Assembly (NCBI RefSeq): GCF_002483315.1
Contig: NZ_DLHR01000014.1
Location: 97,650 to 161,649 of the forward strand
Origin: Flavobacterium sp. UBA7663
Lineage (GTDB): Bacteria; Bacteroidota; Bacteroidia; Flavobacteriales; Flavobacteriaceae
Reading direction: 5' to 3'
DNA: 64,000 nt
Shown here: in pieces, positions 1-8,167 of the stretch
Layout: each line of letters starts with the position of its first letter
Position numbering within the stretch: the first letter of the stretch is position 1
Program-made: the position numbers and the translations under genes
The notes under the pieces: model-generated
The model's database searches: none
What the model saw: only the letters and a program-made list of their open reading frames with translations
What the model was told of the DNA's origin: nothing

Positions 1-19
1 CCAACTGAGCTACTTCCGC
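1..19 (-). tRNA. 5' end of a tRNA gene, cut by the window edge
   Basis: Read on the minus strand, the first 19 bases give GCGGAAGTAGCTCAGTTGG. This is a complete seven-base 5' acceptor strand followed by the usual TA spacer and D-arm start of a class I tRNA. The anticodon lies outside the window, so identity cannot be read. The D-arm matches the tRNA-Gly(GCC) at 57066-57138, which makes glycine a reasonable guess but no more. A promoter-like element lies upstream at 78-109. Confidence 0.85.
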
Positions 20-77
20 ATTTGAATTACAAAAACTCTAATTTTATTAGGAGTTGTATGTATTTCTTTGGTGGGTG

Positions 78-109
78 CAAATATACTTCAAAAGTTTTTT
101 TAATTGCAA
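78..109 (-). promoter_or_regulatory. Candidate promoter of the edge tRNA
   Basis: On the minus strand TATATTTG (78-85) matches the Bacteroidota -7 consensus TAnnTTTG. A TTG at 107-109 lies 21 bp upstream as a possible -33 element. The same TATATTTGCAC context precedes the tRNA operon at 57 kb, which supports the call. Confidence 0.55.
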
Positions 110-205
110 ATTTTTTTAAATATTTTTTTCGAAGCAATTGCACTAACTTTACACTAGAATAAACACATTTTACTAAATGATTAGCTTTTAATAAGTTATA
201 CAATT

Positions 206-649
206 ATGGAAATAAAAAAAATCAATTCAATTGACACTTATCCTGTTAGGCATGAAGTTTTAAGAAAGGGAAAGCCTATCGAAACTTGCCAATTTAAAGG
301 AGATGATGATCAAAATACTGTTCATTTTGGATTGTATCAAAAAGAACAATTGATTGGAATTATTTCAATTTTTAAAGAAAAGAACGAATTATTCTCTGAA
401 ATAAATCAATTACAGATTAGAGGAATGGCGGTTTTGGAAGAATTTCAAGGCAAAGGATTTGGAGCTGAATTAGTTAAAGAAGCTGAAAATCATTGTGTTA
501 ATTTGAACACCGATTTAATTTGGTTTAACGCACGAGAAAATGCAGTTCCTTTTTACAAAAAACTAGGCTATGCTACTATTGGAGATTCTTTTTTAATTCC
601 TGATGTTGGCATTCATTTTGCTATGTATAAGAAAATTCGGAAAAATTAA
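206..649 (+). CDS. GNAT family N-acetyltransferase
   Basis: This 147-residue protein is a single GNAT domain. The acetyl-CoA pyrophosphate-binding motif A is visible as Q-G-K-G-F-G at residues 81-86, preceded by the strand QLQIRGMAVLEEF. The C-terminal part has the usual N-A-R-x-x-A-x-x-F-Y-x-x-x-G-Y signature near residues 112-125, where the Tyr normally acts as general acid. The fold supports acetyl transfer from acetyl-CoA to an amine, but the substrate cannot be read. It lies 43 bases upstream of a lipoprotein L,D-transpeptidase gene on the same strand, so the two may share a transcript. The ATG at 206 gives a full-length domain. Confidence 0.85.
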   Translation: MEIKKINSIDTYPVRHEVLRKGKPIETCQFKGDDDQNTVHFGLYQKEQLIGIISIFKEKNELFSEINQLQIRGMAVLEEFQGKGFGAELVKEAENHCVNLNTDLIWFNARENAVPFYKKLGYATIGDSFLIPDVGIHFAMYKKIRKN

Positions 650-692
650 TTCAATAATTCTTCTTATATTTATGGCACAATTGCTGCTCTCT

Positions 693-2276
693 ATGAAAAA
701 AATTACATTTCTACTTCTTATTCTCTCTGTTATTTCTTGTAAAAAGGAGGCTTTACCTGTTGCTTTTGATAATAGCATTATTAAAGACACGGTTTTAAAT
801 GTCATTATAAGACCTGTGCATCCCGACTTACTCTCAGAAAAATCAGATAGTTTGAAATTATACTATCAAAAAATGAACTTTCATGAAATTTGGTATTTAG
901 ATGAAAACCGAAGAGATTTAATTAATGAAGTAAAATTTTGCTACGAAGATGGATTAAATCCAAACGATTATGAAATTAAAATTATTGAAGATTTAGAAAG
1001 CAAAAGAGCAAAATTAAATGATGAAGATATTGTAAAATATGACATTCTACTTACCGAAACATTTGAAAAATTAGCCAATCATTTACACAAAGGAAAATTA
1101 AATCCGAAAGAATTATACACCGATTGGGATTTAAAACCAAAAGAAATAGCACTTTCTCCATTTTTAGAAAAAGGTATTAAAGAGAAAACTATCGCTACAA
1201 CCTTTAAAGATTTAAAACCCAATCACATTGTCTATCAATTACTTAAAAAAAGTTTACTAGAAATAGACAAATTTCCCAATGTAACTTTTGAAAAAATTGC
1301 TGTCAAAAATAAAATTGTTGTAAACGACACTTTACCCGAAATGGTAAAAATTAAAAAAAGATTGGCTTATTGGAAAGATTATAAAAACAAAGACAGCATA
1401 ATTACTTGGGCTTACGACACTTTAACACTCAAAGCTGTAAAACGTTTTCAAGCACGACATGGATTGGCTCCAGATGGCGTTATCGGAATTGGAACACTTA
1501 GAGCTTTAAACACTACAAAAAACGAACGAATAGAACAAATATTTGCCAATTTAGAACGTTGGAAATGGTATCCTTCTGATTTGGGAAAACAATACTTAAT
1601 ATCAAACATTCCAGATTACATGTTACATTATGTAATTGATAATGATACGGTAGCTTCACACAAAATTGTAGTAGGAACACCCAAAAGAAAAACTCCTATT
1701 TTGAGTTCCAAACTTTCTAATTTTGTTTTCAATCCTACTTGGACCATTCCTCCTACTATTATTAAAGAAGATTTAACTCCAGAAGCATCAAGAAACCGAA
1801 ATTATTTTCCTTCTAGAAGACTAACAATATATAACAGTCAAGGAAAAGAAGTGAGTCCGTATGAATGGAATCCAGCCAAAGCTAATAATTACAAATACGT
1901 ACAAAAACCAGGTTATAATAATTCTTTAGGTTTGGTTAAATTTAATTTTGCCAATCGTCATTCGGTTTATTTACATGACACAAATCATCGTGATTACTTT
2001 GTGAAAACTTATCGTTCATTGAGCTCGGGTTGTGTACGCGTGGAAAATCCATTGGTTTTAACCAAACAAATTTTAACCAAAACTAATCCTAACAAATGGG
2101 ATAACAACGAAATTGATTCCATTATAAAATTAGAGAAAACAAAAACAGTGTCCGTTAAAGACACTGTAAATGTATATTTGTTTTATTGGACGAGTTGGAT
2201 AGAAAATGACAAACTTCAATTTAGAGATGACATTTATGAACTCGATAAAGTCCTTTTTCAAAAACTACGAAACTAA
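693..2276 (+). CDS. Lipoprotein murein L,D-transpeptidase (YcbB/LdtD-like)
   Basis: Predicted 527-residue enzyme forming 3-3 cross-links or related bonds in peptidoglycan. The ATG at 693 is preferred over in-frame starts at 603 and 672 because it begins a lipoprotein signal peptide (MKKITFLLLILSVISC, lipobox Cys16), placing the protein in the periplasm on a lipid anchor. A peptidoglycan-binding helix bundle is seen near residues 240-275 (AVKRFQARHGLAPDG). The YkuD catalytic domain follows, with His428 in HDTNHRDYF and the nucleophile Cys447 in SLSSGCVRVENP. Domain order matches the large LdtD type. Its 3' end overlaps the convergent gene at 2265-2996, another L,D-transpeptidase-type protein, by 12 bases. 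Confidence 0.9.
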   Translation: MKKITFLLLILSVISCKKEALPVAFDNSIIKDTVLNVIIRPVHPDLLSEKSDSLKLYYQKMNFHEIWYLDENRRDLINEVKFCYEDGLNPNDYEIKIIEDLESKRAKLNDEDIVKYDILLTETFEKLANHLHKGKLNPKELYTDWDLKPKEIALSPFLEKGIKEKTIATTFKDLKPNHIVYQLLKKSLLEIDKFPNVTFEKIAVKNKIVVNDTLPEMVKIKKRLAYWKDYKNKDSIITWAYDTLTLKAVKRFQARHGLAPDGVIGIGTLRALNTTKNERIEQIFANLERWKWYPSDLGKQYLISNIPDYMLHYVIDNDTVASHKIVVGTPKRKTPILSSKLSNFVFNPTWTIPPTIIKEDLTPEASRNRNYFPSRRLTIYNSQGKEVSPYEWNPAKANNYKYVQKPGYNNSLGLVKFNFANRHSVYLHDTNHRDYFVKTYRSLSSGCVRVENPLVLTKQILTKTNPNKWDNNEIDSIIKLEKTKTVSVKDTVNVYLFYWTSWIENDKLQFRDDIYELDKVLFQKLRN

Positions 2277-2996
2277 CTTAGATTTCACTACATAGTTTCT
2301 TGATGGGTGATAAATAAAAATACACGATTTGCCTTTTATTGTTTGAATCAATTCTTTGTGTACTTCGTATGGAACAGCAGGGCAGCCTTGACTTCTTCCT
2401 AATCTTCCTGTATTTTTAATAAATGATTTGCTTACATAATCTGCTCCGTGAACCACAACTGCTCTATTTCTAGCATTGTCGTTAATTCCGTATTCCATTC
2501 CGTCTAAACGTAATGATAATCCGTGTTTTCCTGTGTAAGTTTCTCCAGTTACATAAAAGCCTAAACTACTTTTAAATGATTCACTAGTGTTAGAAAAATC
2601 AGTTGCAAATTCAGAACCCGAATTTCTTCCGTGAGAAACTAACGATTTTAAAATCACTTTTTGTGTTTTCATATCAATAACCCACATTCTTTCTTGACTA
2701 GATGACAAACTAAAATCAACTATAGTTAAAATTTCGTTTTCAATTTTGCCTTGTTGTTTTAATTGCTCATACCCTTCAAAAGCAGCTACAAAGCTTTCAA
2801 AAGTTGGTAAAGAAAATCCATTAGCATCAATTACAGTGTAAAATGATTTACTTTTAGCTTCAAAAGTTGCTTTCGCATTTGCAGCAATTAATTTTGGATC
2901 AGTAGATTTAACTTCATTCTTAGTATTTTCTGCTGTATTTAAAGGCTTGAACGAAAAAACGCAAAATAAAATTAAGGGCAATATTCTGTAAATCAT
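2265..2996 (-). CDS. Exported murein L,D-transpeptidase catalytic domain protein (YkuD_2 type)
   Basis: Predicted 243-residue secreted protein. The ATG at 2996 starts a clean signal peptide (MIYRILPLILFCVFSF), whereas the longer reading from 3035 would place a polar segment in front of it. The C-terminal half carries the catalytic signature VVHGADYVS...GRLGRSQGCPAVP with the likely nucleophile Cys205, as in the YkuD_2 branch of L,D-transpeptidase-like proteins. The region LVSHGRNSGSEFATDFSN is also typical of this branch. Activity is inferred from the family. It converges on, and overlaps by 12 bases, the LdtD-like gene at 693-2276, with no visible terminator between them. Confidence 0.87.
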   Translation of the reverse strand: MIYRILPLILFCVFSFKPLNTAENTKNEVKSTDPKLIAANAKATFEAKSKSFYTVIDANGFSLPTFESFVAAFEGYEQLKQQGKIENEILTIVDFSLSSSQERMWVIDMKTQKVILKSLVSHGRNSGSEFATDFSNTSESFKSSLGFYVTGETYTGKHGLSLRLDGMEYGINDNARNRAVVVHGADYVSKSFIKNTGRLGRSQGCPAVPYEVHKELIQTIKGKSCIFIYHPSRNYVVKSKLVS

Positions 2997-3161
2997 TGTT
3001 AATCTAGTAGTTATATTGTTATTGAGATGTGCCAAATATATTTATTATTTTTAAACCTGCAAACTTTTTTATGCATTTTATCGAAAATTTTAACCTTTCG
3101 TCGGTTATTCGTACAAAAGTTAAACATTACATAAAAAAAGTAGACAAATATAATAATCCTC

Positions 3162-3169
3162 TAATTTTG
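3162..3169 (+). promoter_or_regulatory. -7 promoter element of the DUF5916 gene
   Basis: TAATTTTG matches TAnnTTTG and lies 17 bases upstream of the ATG at 3187. I see no good -33 TTG at the expected distance, so the call rests on the -7 box and its position. Confidence 0.5.
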
Positions 3170-3186
3170 TAGCCAAAATTTTTTAC

Positions 3187-5595
3187 ATGACAAACAGATT
3201 CAGTATTTCAATTCTTTTTTGCTTAGCAGGTTTTCTTTTTTCGTTTTCACAAACTAAAAAAAGTGTTTCAACAAAAAAAACAACTGAAAACATTTCAATT
3301 GATGCTGAACTAAATGAAGCTTCTTGGAAAGATGCAGAAATTGCAACCGACTTTGTTTCTTTAGAACCAAAAAACGGAACTCCAATTCCTGAAGAATTTA
3401 AAACTGAAGTAAAAATCTTGTACTCAGATGACGCTGTTTATATAGGTGCTAAGTTATATGATCCAAATCCAGAAAAAATTTTAAAAGAATTAGTAGAGCG
3501 AGACGAAATTGGCACTTCTGATTTTTTTGGTATTTTTATAAATGGTTACAATGATGGGCAGCAAGAATTTAGATTTTTCGTAACTGCAGCCAATGGACAA
3601 GTCGACACAAATTTTACTTCATCTGAAGGCGAAGATGGCTCTTGGAATGCCATTTGGGAAAGCAATGCAAAAATTACCGATTTTGGTTATGTCATCGAAA
3701 TGAAAATACCTTATGCCGCGCTTCGTTTTCCTGAAAAAGACAAACAAACTTGGGGTCTTAATTTTTTTAGAGAAGTTCGAAGAGAACGTCAAAAATATAC
3801 TTGGAGCCCTATTGATAATAAAATTGGAGCTATTTCGCAGCAAGCTGGAATTTTAACTGGAATTGAAAACATCAAAACACCTACCCGTTTATTCTTAATT
3901 CCTTATTCTTCGTTTTATCTTTCTGGAAGTGAAACACAAAAAACCAAAGGCGAATTAAAAGGTGGATTGGATATCAAATACGGAATAAATGATGCTTTTA
4001 CATTAGATGCAATTTTGGTTCCCGATTTTGGACAAACTAAATTTGATAATGTGGTTTTAAATCTAGGTCCTTTCGAACAACAATTTAATGAAAACCGCCC
4101 TTTTTTTACCGAAGGAACTGACTTATTTAGCAAAGGAAATTTATTGTATTCGAGAAGAATTGGACAAACTCCTGATTTGAATTTAAACATTGCGGGAAAT
4201 GAATCCGTAGAAAATCCTGGCGCTATCAATCTATTAAACGCATTGAAAATTTCGGGTCGTGATAAGGATGGTTTGGGAATTGGATTTTTAAATGCTATTA
4301 CCGAAAAAACAATGGCAACAGTTTCAAATTCAAACGATACTTCTACACGACAAATAGAAGTTTCGCCATTAACCAATTACAATGTGATGGTTTTTGACCA
4401 ACGATTTAATCAAAATTCATCGGTAACTTTTATCAACACAAATGTTACCCGAAACGGAAGTTTTAGAGATGCCAATGTAACAGGATTATTATTCGATTTG
4501 AACAATAAAACCAACAAATACAATCTTTCAGGAGGATTAAAATCGAGTAGCATTAATGATGTTGAAAACAAAAATGGTTATAATGCATCGTTATATTTTG
4601 CAGAAACAAACGGAAAGTTTAGATATAGCTTTGGTAGCGAATATATGTCAAAAGATTTCGAAATCAACGATTTAGGAATTAATTTCAGAACCAACTATTA
4701 TTCGTTTTCTGGAAACACCAACTATCGTATCCTAAACCCAAACAAAACTTTCAACACCTTTAGAATCAACTTAAATTCTTACTTTGAATTTTACACACCA
4801 ACAAATCAAATTCAATCAAGTAATTTTAATGTAAACTTAAATTCTACTAACAAGAAAAATCATTTTTTTGGTGGAGGAATCAACTTTAACCCTTTTAAAA
4901 ATTACGATTATTATGAGCCTCGTGTAGCTGATAGGTTTTTTGTAAATCCAGAAAATATAGGCGGTTGGATCTACTTTTCATCAAACTATAATAATAAATT
5001 TGCAATTGATTTTGAACCTTTCATAACGCATGTAATCAACGAAAATAGATACGAAGCTGGAGTAAATATTAGTCCTAGATATCGTTTTAGCGATAAGTTT
5101 TCACTGGTTTACGGCTTCAATTATTTTAAACAAAAAAACGATATTGGTTTTATAGATTTCGAAGATTCAAATATCATTTTTGCTCGAAGAGATAGAGATA
5201 CTTACACCAATTCAATTACAAGTAAATTTTCGATTAGTAGTGTAATGAATTTCAATTTATCGGTTAGACATTATTGGTCATTAGCCGAAAATAATAAAAT
5301 CAATAATCTGAACGAAGATGGAAGTTTATCAATTAACAATACTTATACAGGTAACCGAAACTCAAACTTTAGTACTTGGAATTTAGATTTATCCTATTCT
5401 TGGTGGTTTGCTCCAGGAAGTCAAATGTCGATTTTGTACCGAAACAACGCAGGTACTTTTGATAGAACTATAAATAAAGATTTTGGTTCTAATTTCTCTA
5501 ACTTATTTGAAGACAATCTGAATCATGTTTTATCGGTAAGTGTTCGTTATTTTATTGACTACAACCAAGCCAAAAACTGGATTAAAAAAGGATAA
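3187..5595 (+). CDS. DUF5916 outer-membrane protein with CBM9-like N-terminal domain
   Basis: This 802-residue protein starts with a signal peptide (FSISILFCLAGFLFSFSQ). A CBM9-like beta-sandwich follows at about residues 30-210 (ISIDAELNEASWKDAE, FFGIFINGYNDG, GYVIEMKIPYAALRFP). The rest is a long region of alternating hydrophobic strands and Asn/Tyr/Phe-rich turns, consistent with an outer-membrane beta-barrel, and it includes the GPFEQQFNENRPFFTEG segment typical of DUF5916. The protein ends in aromatic strands (VSVRYFIDYNQ). Members are often annotated as carbohydrate-binding or hydrolase-like, but no catalytic site is evident and the role is unknown. It is probably monocistronic. Confidence 0.82.
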   Translation: MTNRFSISILFCLAGFLFSFSQTKKSVSTKKTTENISIDAELNEASWKDAEIATDFVSLEPKNGTPIPEEFKTEVKILYSDDAVYIGAKLYDPNPEKILKELVERDEIGTSDFFGIFINGYNDGQQEFRFFVTAANGQVDTNFTSSEGEDGSWNAIWESNAKITDFGYVIEMKIPYAALRFPEKDKQTWGLNFFREVRRERQKYTWSPIDNKIGAISQQAGILTGIENIKTPTRLFLIPYSSFYLSGSETQKTKGELKGGLDIKYGINDAFTLDAILVPDFGQTKFDNVVLNLGPFEQQFNENRPFFTEGTDLFSKGNLLYSRRIGQTPDLNLNIAGNESVENPGAINLLNALKISGRDKDGLGIGFLNAITEKTMATVSNSNDTSTRQIEVSPLTNYNVMVFDQRFNQNSSVTFINTNVTRNGSFRDANVTGLLFDLNNKTNKYNLSGGLKSSSINDVENKNGYNASLYFAETNGKFRYSFGSEYMSKDFEINDLGINFRTNYYSFSGNTNYRILNPNKTFNTFRINLNSYFEFYTPTNQIQSSNFNVNLNSTNKKNHFFGGGINFNPFKNYDYYEPRVADRFFVNPENIGGWIYFSSNYNNKFAIDFEPFITHVINENRYEAGVNISPRYRFSDKFSLVYGFNYFKQKNDIGFIDFEDSNIIFARRDRDTYTNSITSKFSISSVMNFNLSVRHYWSLAENNKINNLNEDGSLSINNTYTGNRNSNFSTWNLDLSYSWWFAPGSQMSILYRNNAGTFDRTINKDFGSNFSNLFEDNLNHVLSVSVRYFIDYNQAKNWIKKG

Positions 5596-5655
5596 ATCAC
5601 TTAATCGTTTTCGTAATTTTAAGTCGCTTTTTCATTTAGAAATTTATCAATTGTT

Positions 5656-5663
5656 TATCTTTG
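5656..5663 (+). promoter_or_regulatory. -7 promoter element of gpmI
   Basis: TATCTTTG fits TAnnTTTG and ends 15 bases before the gpmI ATG at 5679, which predicts a leader of about ten bases. No clear -33 TTG is seen. The position also argues against the upstream in-frame TTG at 5661, which would overlap the promoter. Confidence 0.6.
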
Positions 5664-5678
5664 TACAAACACACAAAA

Positions 5679-7196
5679 ATGAACAAAAAAGTAATTTTAA
5701 TGATATTGGACGGTTGGGGAAAATCGCCCGATCCGAGAGTTTCCGCAATAGACAACGCCAACACACCATTTATTGATAGTTTATACACAAAATATCCAAA
5801 TGCACAATTAAGAACTGATGGCTTAAACGTAGGTTTACCAGAAGGTCAAATGGGAAATTCAGAAGTAGGTCATATGAATTTAGGCGCTGGTCGAATTGTA
5901 TATCAAGACTTAGCAAAAATAAATTTAGCTGTTCAAAATAAAAACGTAAATCAAGAAAAACCACTTATTGATGCGTTCAAATATGCGTTAGAAAACAATA
6001 AAAAAGTACACTTTTTAGGATTAGTTTCAAATGGAGGCGTGCATTCTCATACCTCGCATTTATACGGATTATTAGACGCAGCTAAAGAATATGGTTTAGA
6101 AAAAATATTTGTTCATGCCTTTACCGATGGTCGTGATGTAGATCCAAAATCAGCTTTATTAGACATCGCAAATTTAGAAGAATATGTAAAAGATTCTAAT
6201 GCAAAAATTGCAACCGTTATTGGCCGATATTACGCAATGGATAGAGATAAACGCTGGGAACGCGTTAAATTAGCCTATGATTTATTGGTTAATTCAATTG
6301 GTCATCACACCTCAAATTTTATTGAAAGCATACAAAATAGTTACGATGAAAATGTAACCGATGAGTTCATTCAACCTTTAATAAAGGTAGATGAAAATAA
6401 CGAGCCACTGACAAAAATTGAAAATGACGATGTGGTTATTTTCTTCAATTTTAGAACTGATAGAGGAAGAGAATTAACCGAAGTTTTATCGCAAAAAGAC
6501 TTTCACGAATTCAATATGCACAAACTGAATTTGTATTATGTTACGATGACCAATTACGATGACACCTATAAAAATGTTCACGTAATTTACGACAAAGATA
6601 ATATTACTGAAACACTTGGCGAGGTTTTAGAAAAAGCCAATAAAAAACAAATTCGTATTGCAGAAACTGAGAAATATCCGCACGTAACCTTTTTCTTTTC
6701 TGGCGGAAGAGAAGAACCTTTTGTAGGAGAAACGCGTATTTTAAAAAATTCGCCAAAAGTAGCAACATACGATTTACAACCCGAAATGAGTGCTTTTGAA
6801 TTGAAAGATGCCCTAATCCCAGAGCTTAAAAAAGGTGAAGTTGATTTTGTTTGTTTAAATTTCGCCAATGGCGATATGGTGGGTCATACCGGTGTAATGT
6901 CAGCCGCAATAAAAGCGTGCGAAGCTGTTGATGTTTGTGTAAAAGAAGTGGTTGAAACGGCTTTAGAAAACAATTACACCACAATAATCATAGCAGATCA
7001 TGGAAATTGTGAAACGATGATAAATCCTGATGGCTCACCAAATACAGCACATACAACCAACCCTGTACCAATTATTTTAGTGGATAAAGATCTAAAAACA
7101 ATTCATGATGGTGTTTTGGGCGACATTGCTCCTACTATTTTAGATTTAATGGGAATTGAAAAACCCGCAGTAATGACCTGTAAATCTCTATTATAA
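5679..7196 (+). CDS. gpmI: 2,3-bisphosphoglycerate-independent phosphoglycerate mutase
   Basis: This 505-residue cytosolic glycolytic enzyme interconverts 3- and 2-phosphoglycerate using two Mn2+ ions and a phosphoserine intermediate. The N-terminal metal site ILDGWG (Asp11) and the phosphorylated Ser61 in GNSEVGHMNLGAGR are intact. Substrate-binding segments SNGGVHSH, HAFTDGRD and FNFRTDRGRE are present, as are the C-terminal metal motifs NFANGDMVGHTG and IIADHGNCE. Length is normal for the family. The ATG at 5679 is chosen because the TTG further upstream lies inside the promoter. The stop overlaps the start of the next ORF by one base (TAATG), suggesting translational coupling to a small lipoprotein. 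Confidence 0.97.
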   Translation: MNKKVILMILDGWGKSPDPRVSAIDNANTPFIDSLYTKYPNAQLRTDGLNVGLPEGQMGNSEVGHMNLGAGRIVYQDLAKINLAVQNKNVNQEKPLIDAFKYALENNKKVHFLGLVSNGGVHSHTSHLYGLLDAAKEYGLEKIFVHAFTDGRDVDPKSALLDIANLEEYVKDSNAKIATVIGRYYAMDRDKRWERVKLAYDLLVNSIGHHTSNFIESIQNSYDENVTDEFIQPLIKVDENNEPLTKIENDDVVIFFNFRTDRGRELTEVLSQKDFHEFNMHKLNLYYVTMTNYDDTYKNVHVIYDKDNITETLGEVLEKANKKQIRIAETEKYPHVTFFFSGGREEPFVGETRILKNSPKVATYDLQPEMSAFELKDALIPELKKGEVDFVCLNFANGDMVGHTGVMSAAIKACEAVDVCVKEVVETALENNYTTIIIADHGNCETMINPDGSPNTAHTTNPVPIILVDKDLKTIHDGVLGDIAPTILDLMGIEKPAVMTCKSLL

Positions 7197-7384
7197 TGAA
7201 AAATATACTATTACTATTAATCTGTTTATTATTTTTTGGATGTGCAACAACTTTCAAAGGAGCAAATGGAGAAGATGGAAAACCAGGAGAAGACGGTAAA
7301 CCCGGAACTGAACAAAAAGGAAAAGATGGTGAAGATGGCAAAAATGGACAAAGTAAAAACACAACAATAGGCATAAAAGTATAA
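7196..7384 (+). CDS. Small lipoprotein with collagen-like Gly-X-Y repeats
   Basis: This 62-residue protein begins with a lipoprotein signal (MKNILLLLICLLFFGC, lipobox Cys16). The mature part is nearly all Gly-X-Y triplets (GANGEDGKPGEDGKPG, then GKDGEDGKNG) interrupted by TEQK, with Lys/Asp/Glu in the X and Y positions as in bacterial collagen-like proteins. It is too short for a long triple helix, and the role is unknown. The ATG shares a base with the gpmI stop codon, so translation is probably coupled, and a strong terminator follows at 7392. The ORF is real on the strength of the signal peptide, coupling and terminator. Confidence 0.72.
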   Translation: MKNILLLLICLLFFGCATTFKGANGEDGKPGEDGKPGTEQKGKDGEDGKNGQSKNTTIGIKV

Positions 7385-7391
7385 GTTTATT

Positions 7392-7417
7392 AATCCCGAT
7401 TCGTCGGGATTTTTTTT
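7392..7417 (+). terminator. Rho-independent terminator of gpmI and the collagen-like ORF
   Basis: AATCCCGA and TCGGGATT form an 8-bp stem with a TTCG tetraloop, followed by a run of T. It ends the gpmI transcript before the TetR regulatory region. Confidence 0.9.
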
Positions 7418-7431
7418 GAACAATTCTAAAA

Positions 7432-7468
7432 TAAAAGTTAAACTTTTACATATTGATAGTATTACTAT
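7432..7468. promoter_or_regulatory. Two palindromes: candidate TetR operators
   Basis: A 17-bp perfect palindrome TAAAAGTTAAACTTTTA occupies 7432-7448. A second perfect palindrome, ATAGTATTACTAT, occupies 7456-7468 and abuts the -7 box at 7469. TetR-family dimers bind such sites, often in their own promoter, so these are candidate autoregulatory operators for the exporter operon. Binding is inferred from position and symmetry only. Confidence 0.5.
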
Positions 7469-7476
7469 TATATTTG
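7469..7476 (+). promoter_or_regulatory. -7 promoter element of the TetR-ABC-HlyD-TolC operon
   Basis: TATATTTG is a perfect TAnnTTTG match, 19 bases upstream of the ATG at 7496. The palindrome at 7456-7468 fills the spacer directly upstream, where a bound repressor would block RNA polymerase. Confidence 0.65.
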
Positions 7477-7495
7477 CATTGTTAAATATTAATTT

Positions 7496-8167
7496 ATGCA
7501 AAATTTACTATCTAATTTAAAAATAACCATCAACGAAAAGCTATACGTTAAAGATCCAGAGACTTCTGAATTAGGACGTAATATTTTAAAAAATAGCATC
7601 TTACTAATTGATGAAATTGGCTTTGAAGCGTTTACTTTCAAAAAATTAGGTGAGAAAATTCAATCTAATGAAAGTTCTATCTATCGCTATTTTGAAAACA
7701 AGCACAAACTTTTGGTTTACCTAACTTCGTGGTATTGGTCGTGGATGGAATATCGTATGGCTTTTGCTACTACAAATGTTTCTAATCCTATAGAAAAATT
7801 AGAAAAAGCAATTAAACTTGTTACTGAAAATATAGTTGACGATAATGCAACTCCACACATTAATGAAGAAATTCTAAACCGAATAATCGTTGAAGAATTT
7901 ACCAAAACTTTAATGACAAAAGAAGTGGACAACGAAAACAAAGAAGGTTTTTTCTTAGTGTATAAAAGAGTTATCAATCGTATAATTGATATCATAAAAG
8001 AAGTGAATCCAGATTATCCTTACGCGAAAAGCTTAGCTTCAAGTGTTGTGGAAGGTGCACTTCACCAACATTTTTTAAAAAATCATTTAAAAACTATCAC
8101 CAACTTATCTGAAAAAGAATGCGCTACTGAATTCTATACAGATATGGCTAAAAAAATACTACTATGA
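7496..8167 (+). CDS. TetR/AcrR family transcriptional regulator
   Basis: This 223-residue protein has an N-terminal TetR helix-turn-helix at about residues 25-75 (FEAFTFKKLGEKI, SSIYRYFENKHKLLVYL) and a helical C-terminal domain that would bind ligand and dimerise. It is the first gene of an operon with an ABC half-transporter, a HlyD adaptor and a TolC-type outer-membrane protein. By analogy with other TetR-exporter operons it probably represses its own transcript until an exported or toxic ligand is bound. Its stop overlaps the ABC gene start by four bases (ATGA). The two palindromes at 7432-7468 are candidate operators. Confidence 0.88.
   Translation: MQNLLSNLKITINEKLYVKDPETSELGRNILKNSILLIDEIGFEAFTFKKLGEKIQSNESSIYRYFENKHKLLVYLTSWYWSWMEYRMAFATTNVSNPIEKLEKAIKLVTENIVDDNATPHINEEILNRIIVEEFTKTLMTKEVDNENKEGFFLVYKRVINRIIDIIKEVNPDYPYAKSLASSVVEGALHQHFLKNHLKTITNLSEKECATEFYTDMAKKILL

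Noticed and set aside
603..692. Longer N-terminus for the LdtD-like protein starting at 603
   Set aside because: It overlaps the GNAT gene and places extra sequence before a clear lipoprotein signal peptide at 693.
7217..7384. Collagen-like region as a nucleotide repeat artefact
   Set aside because: Codons for the Gly-X-Y triplets vary, and a signal peptide with lipobox precedes them, so a real coding sequence is more likely.
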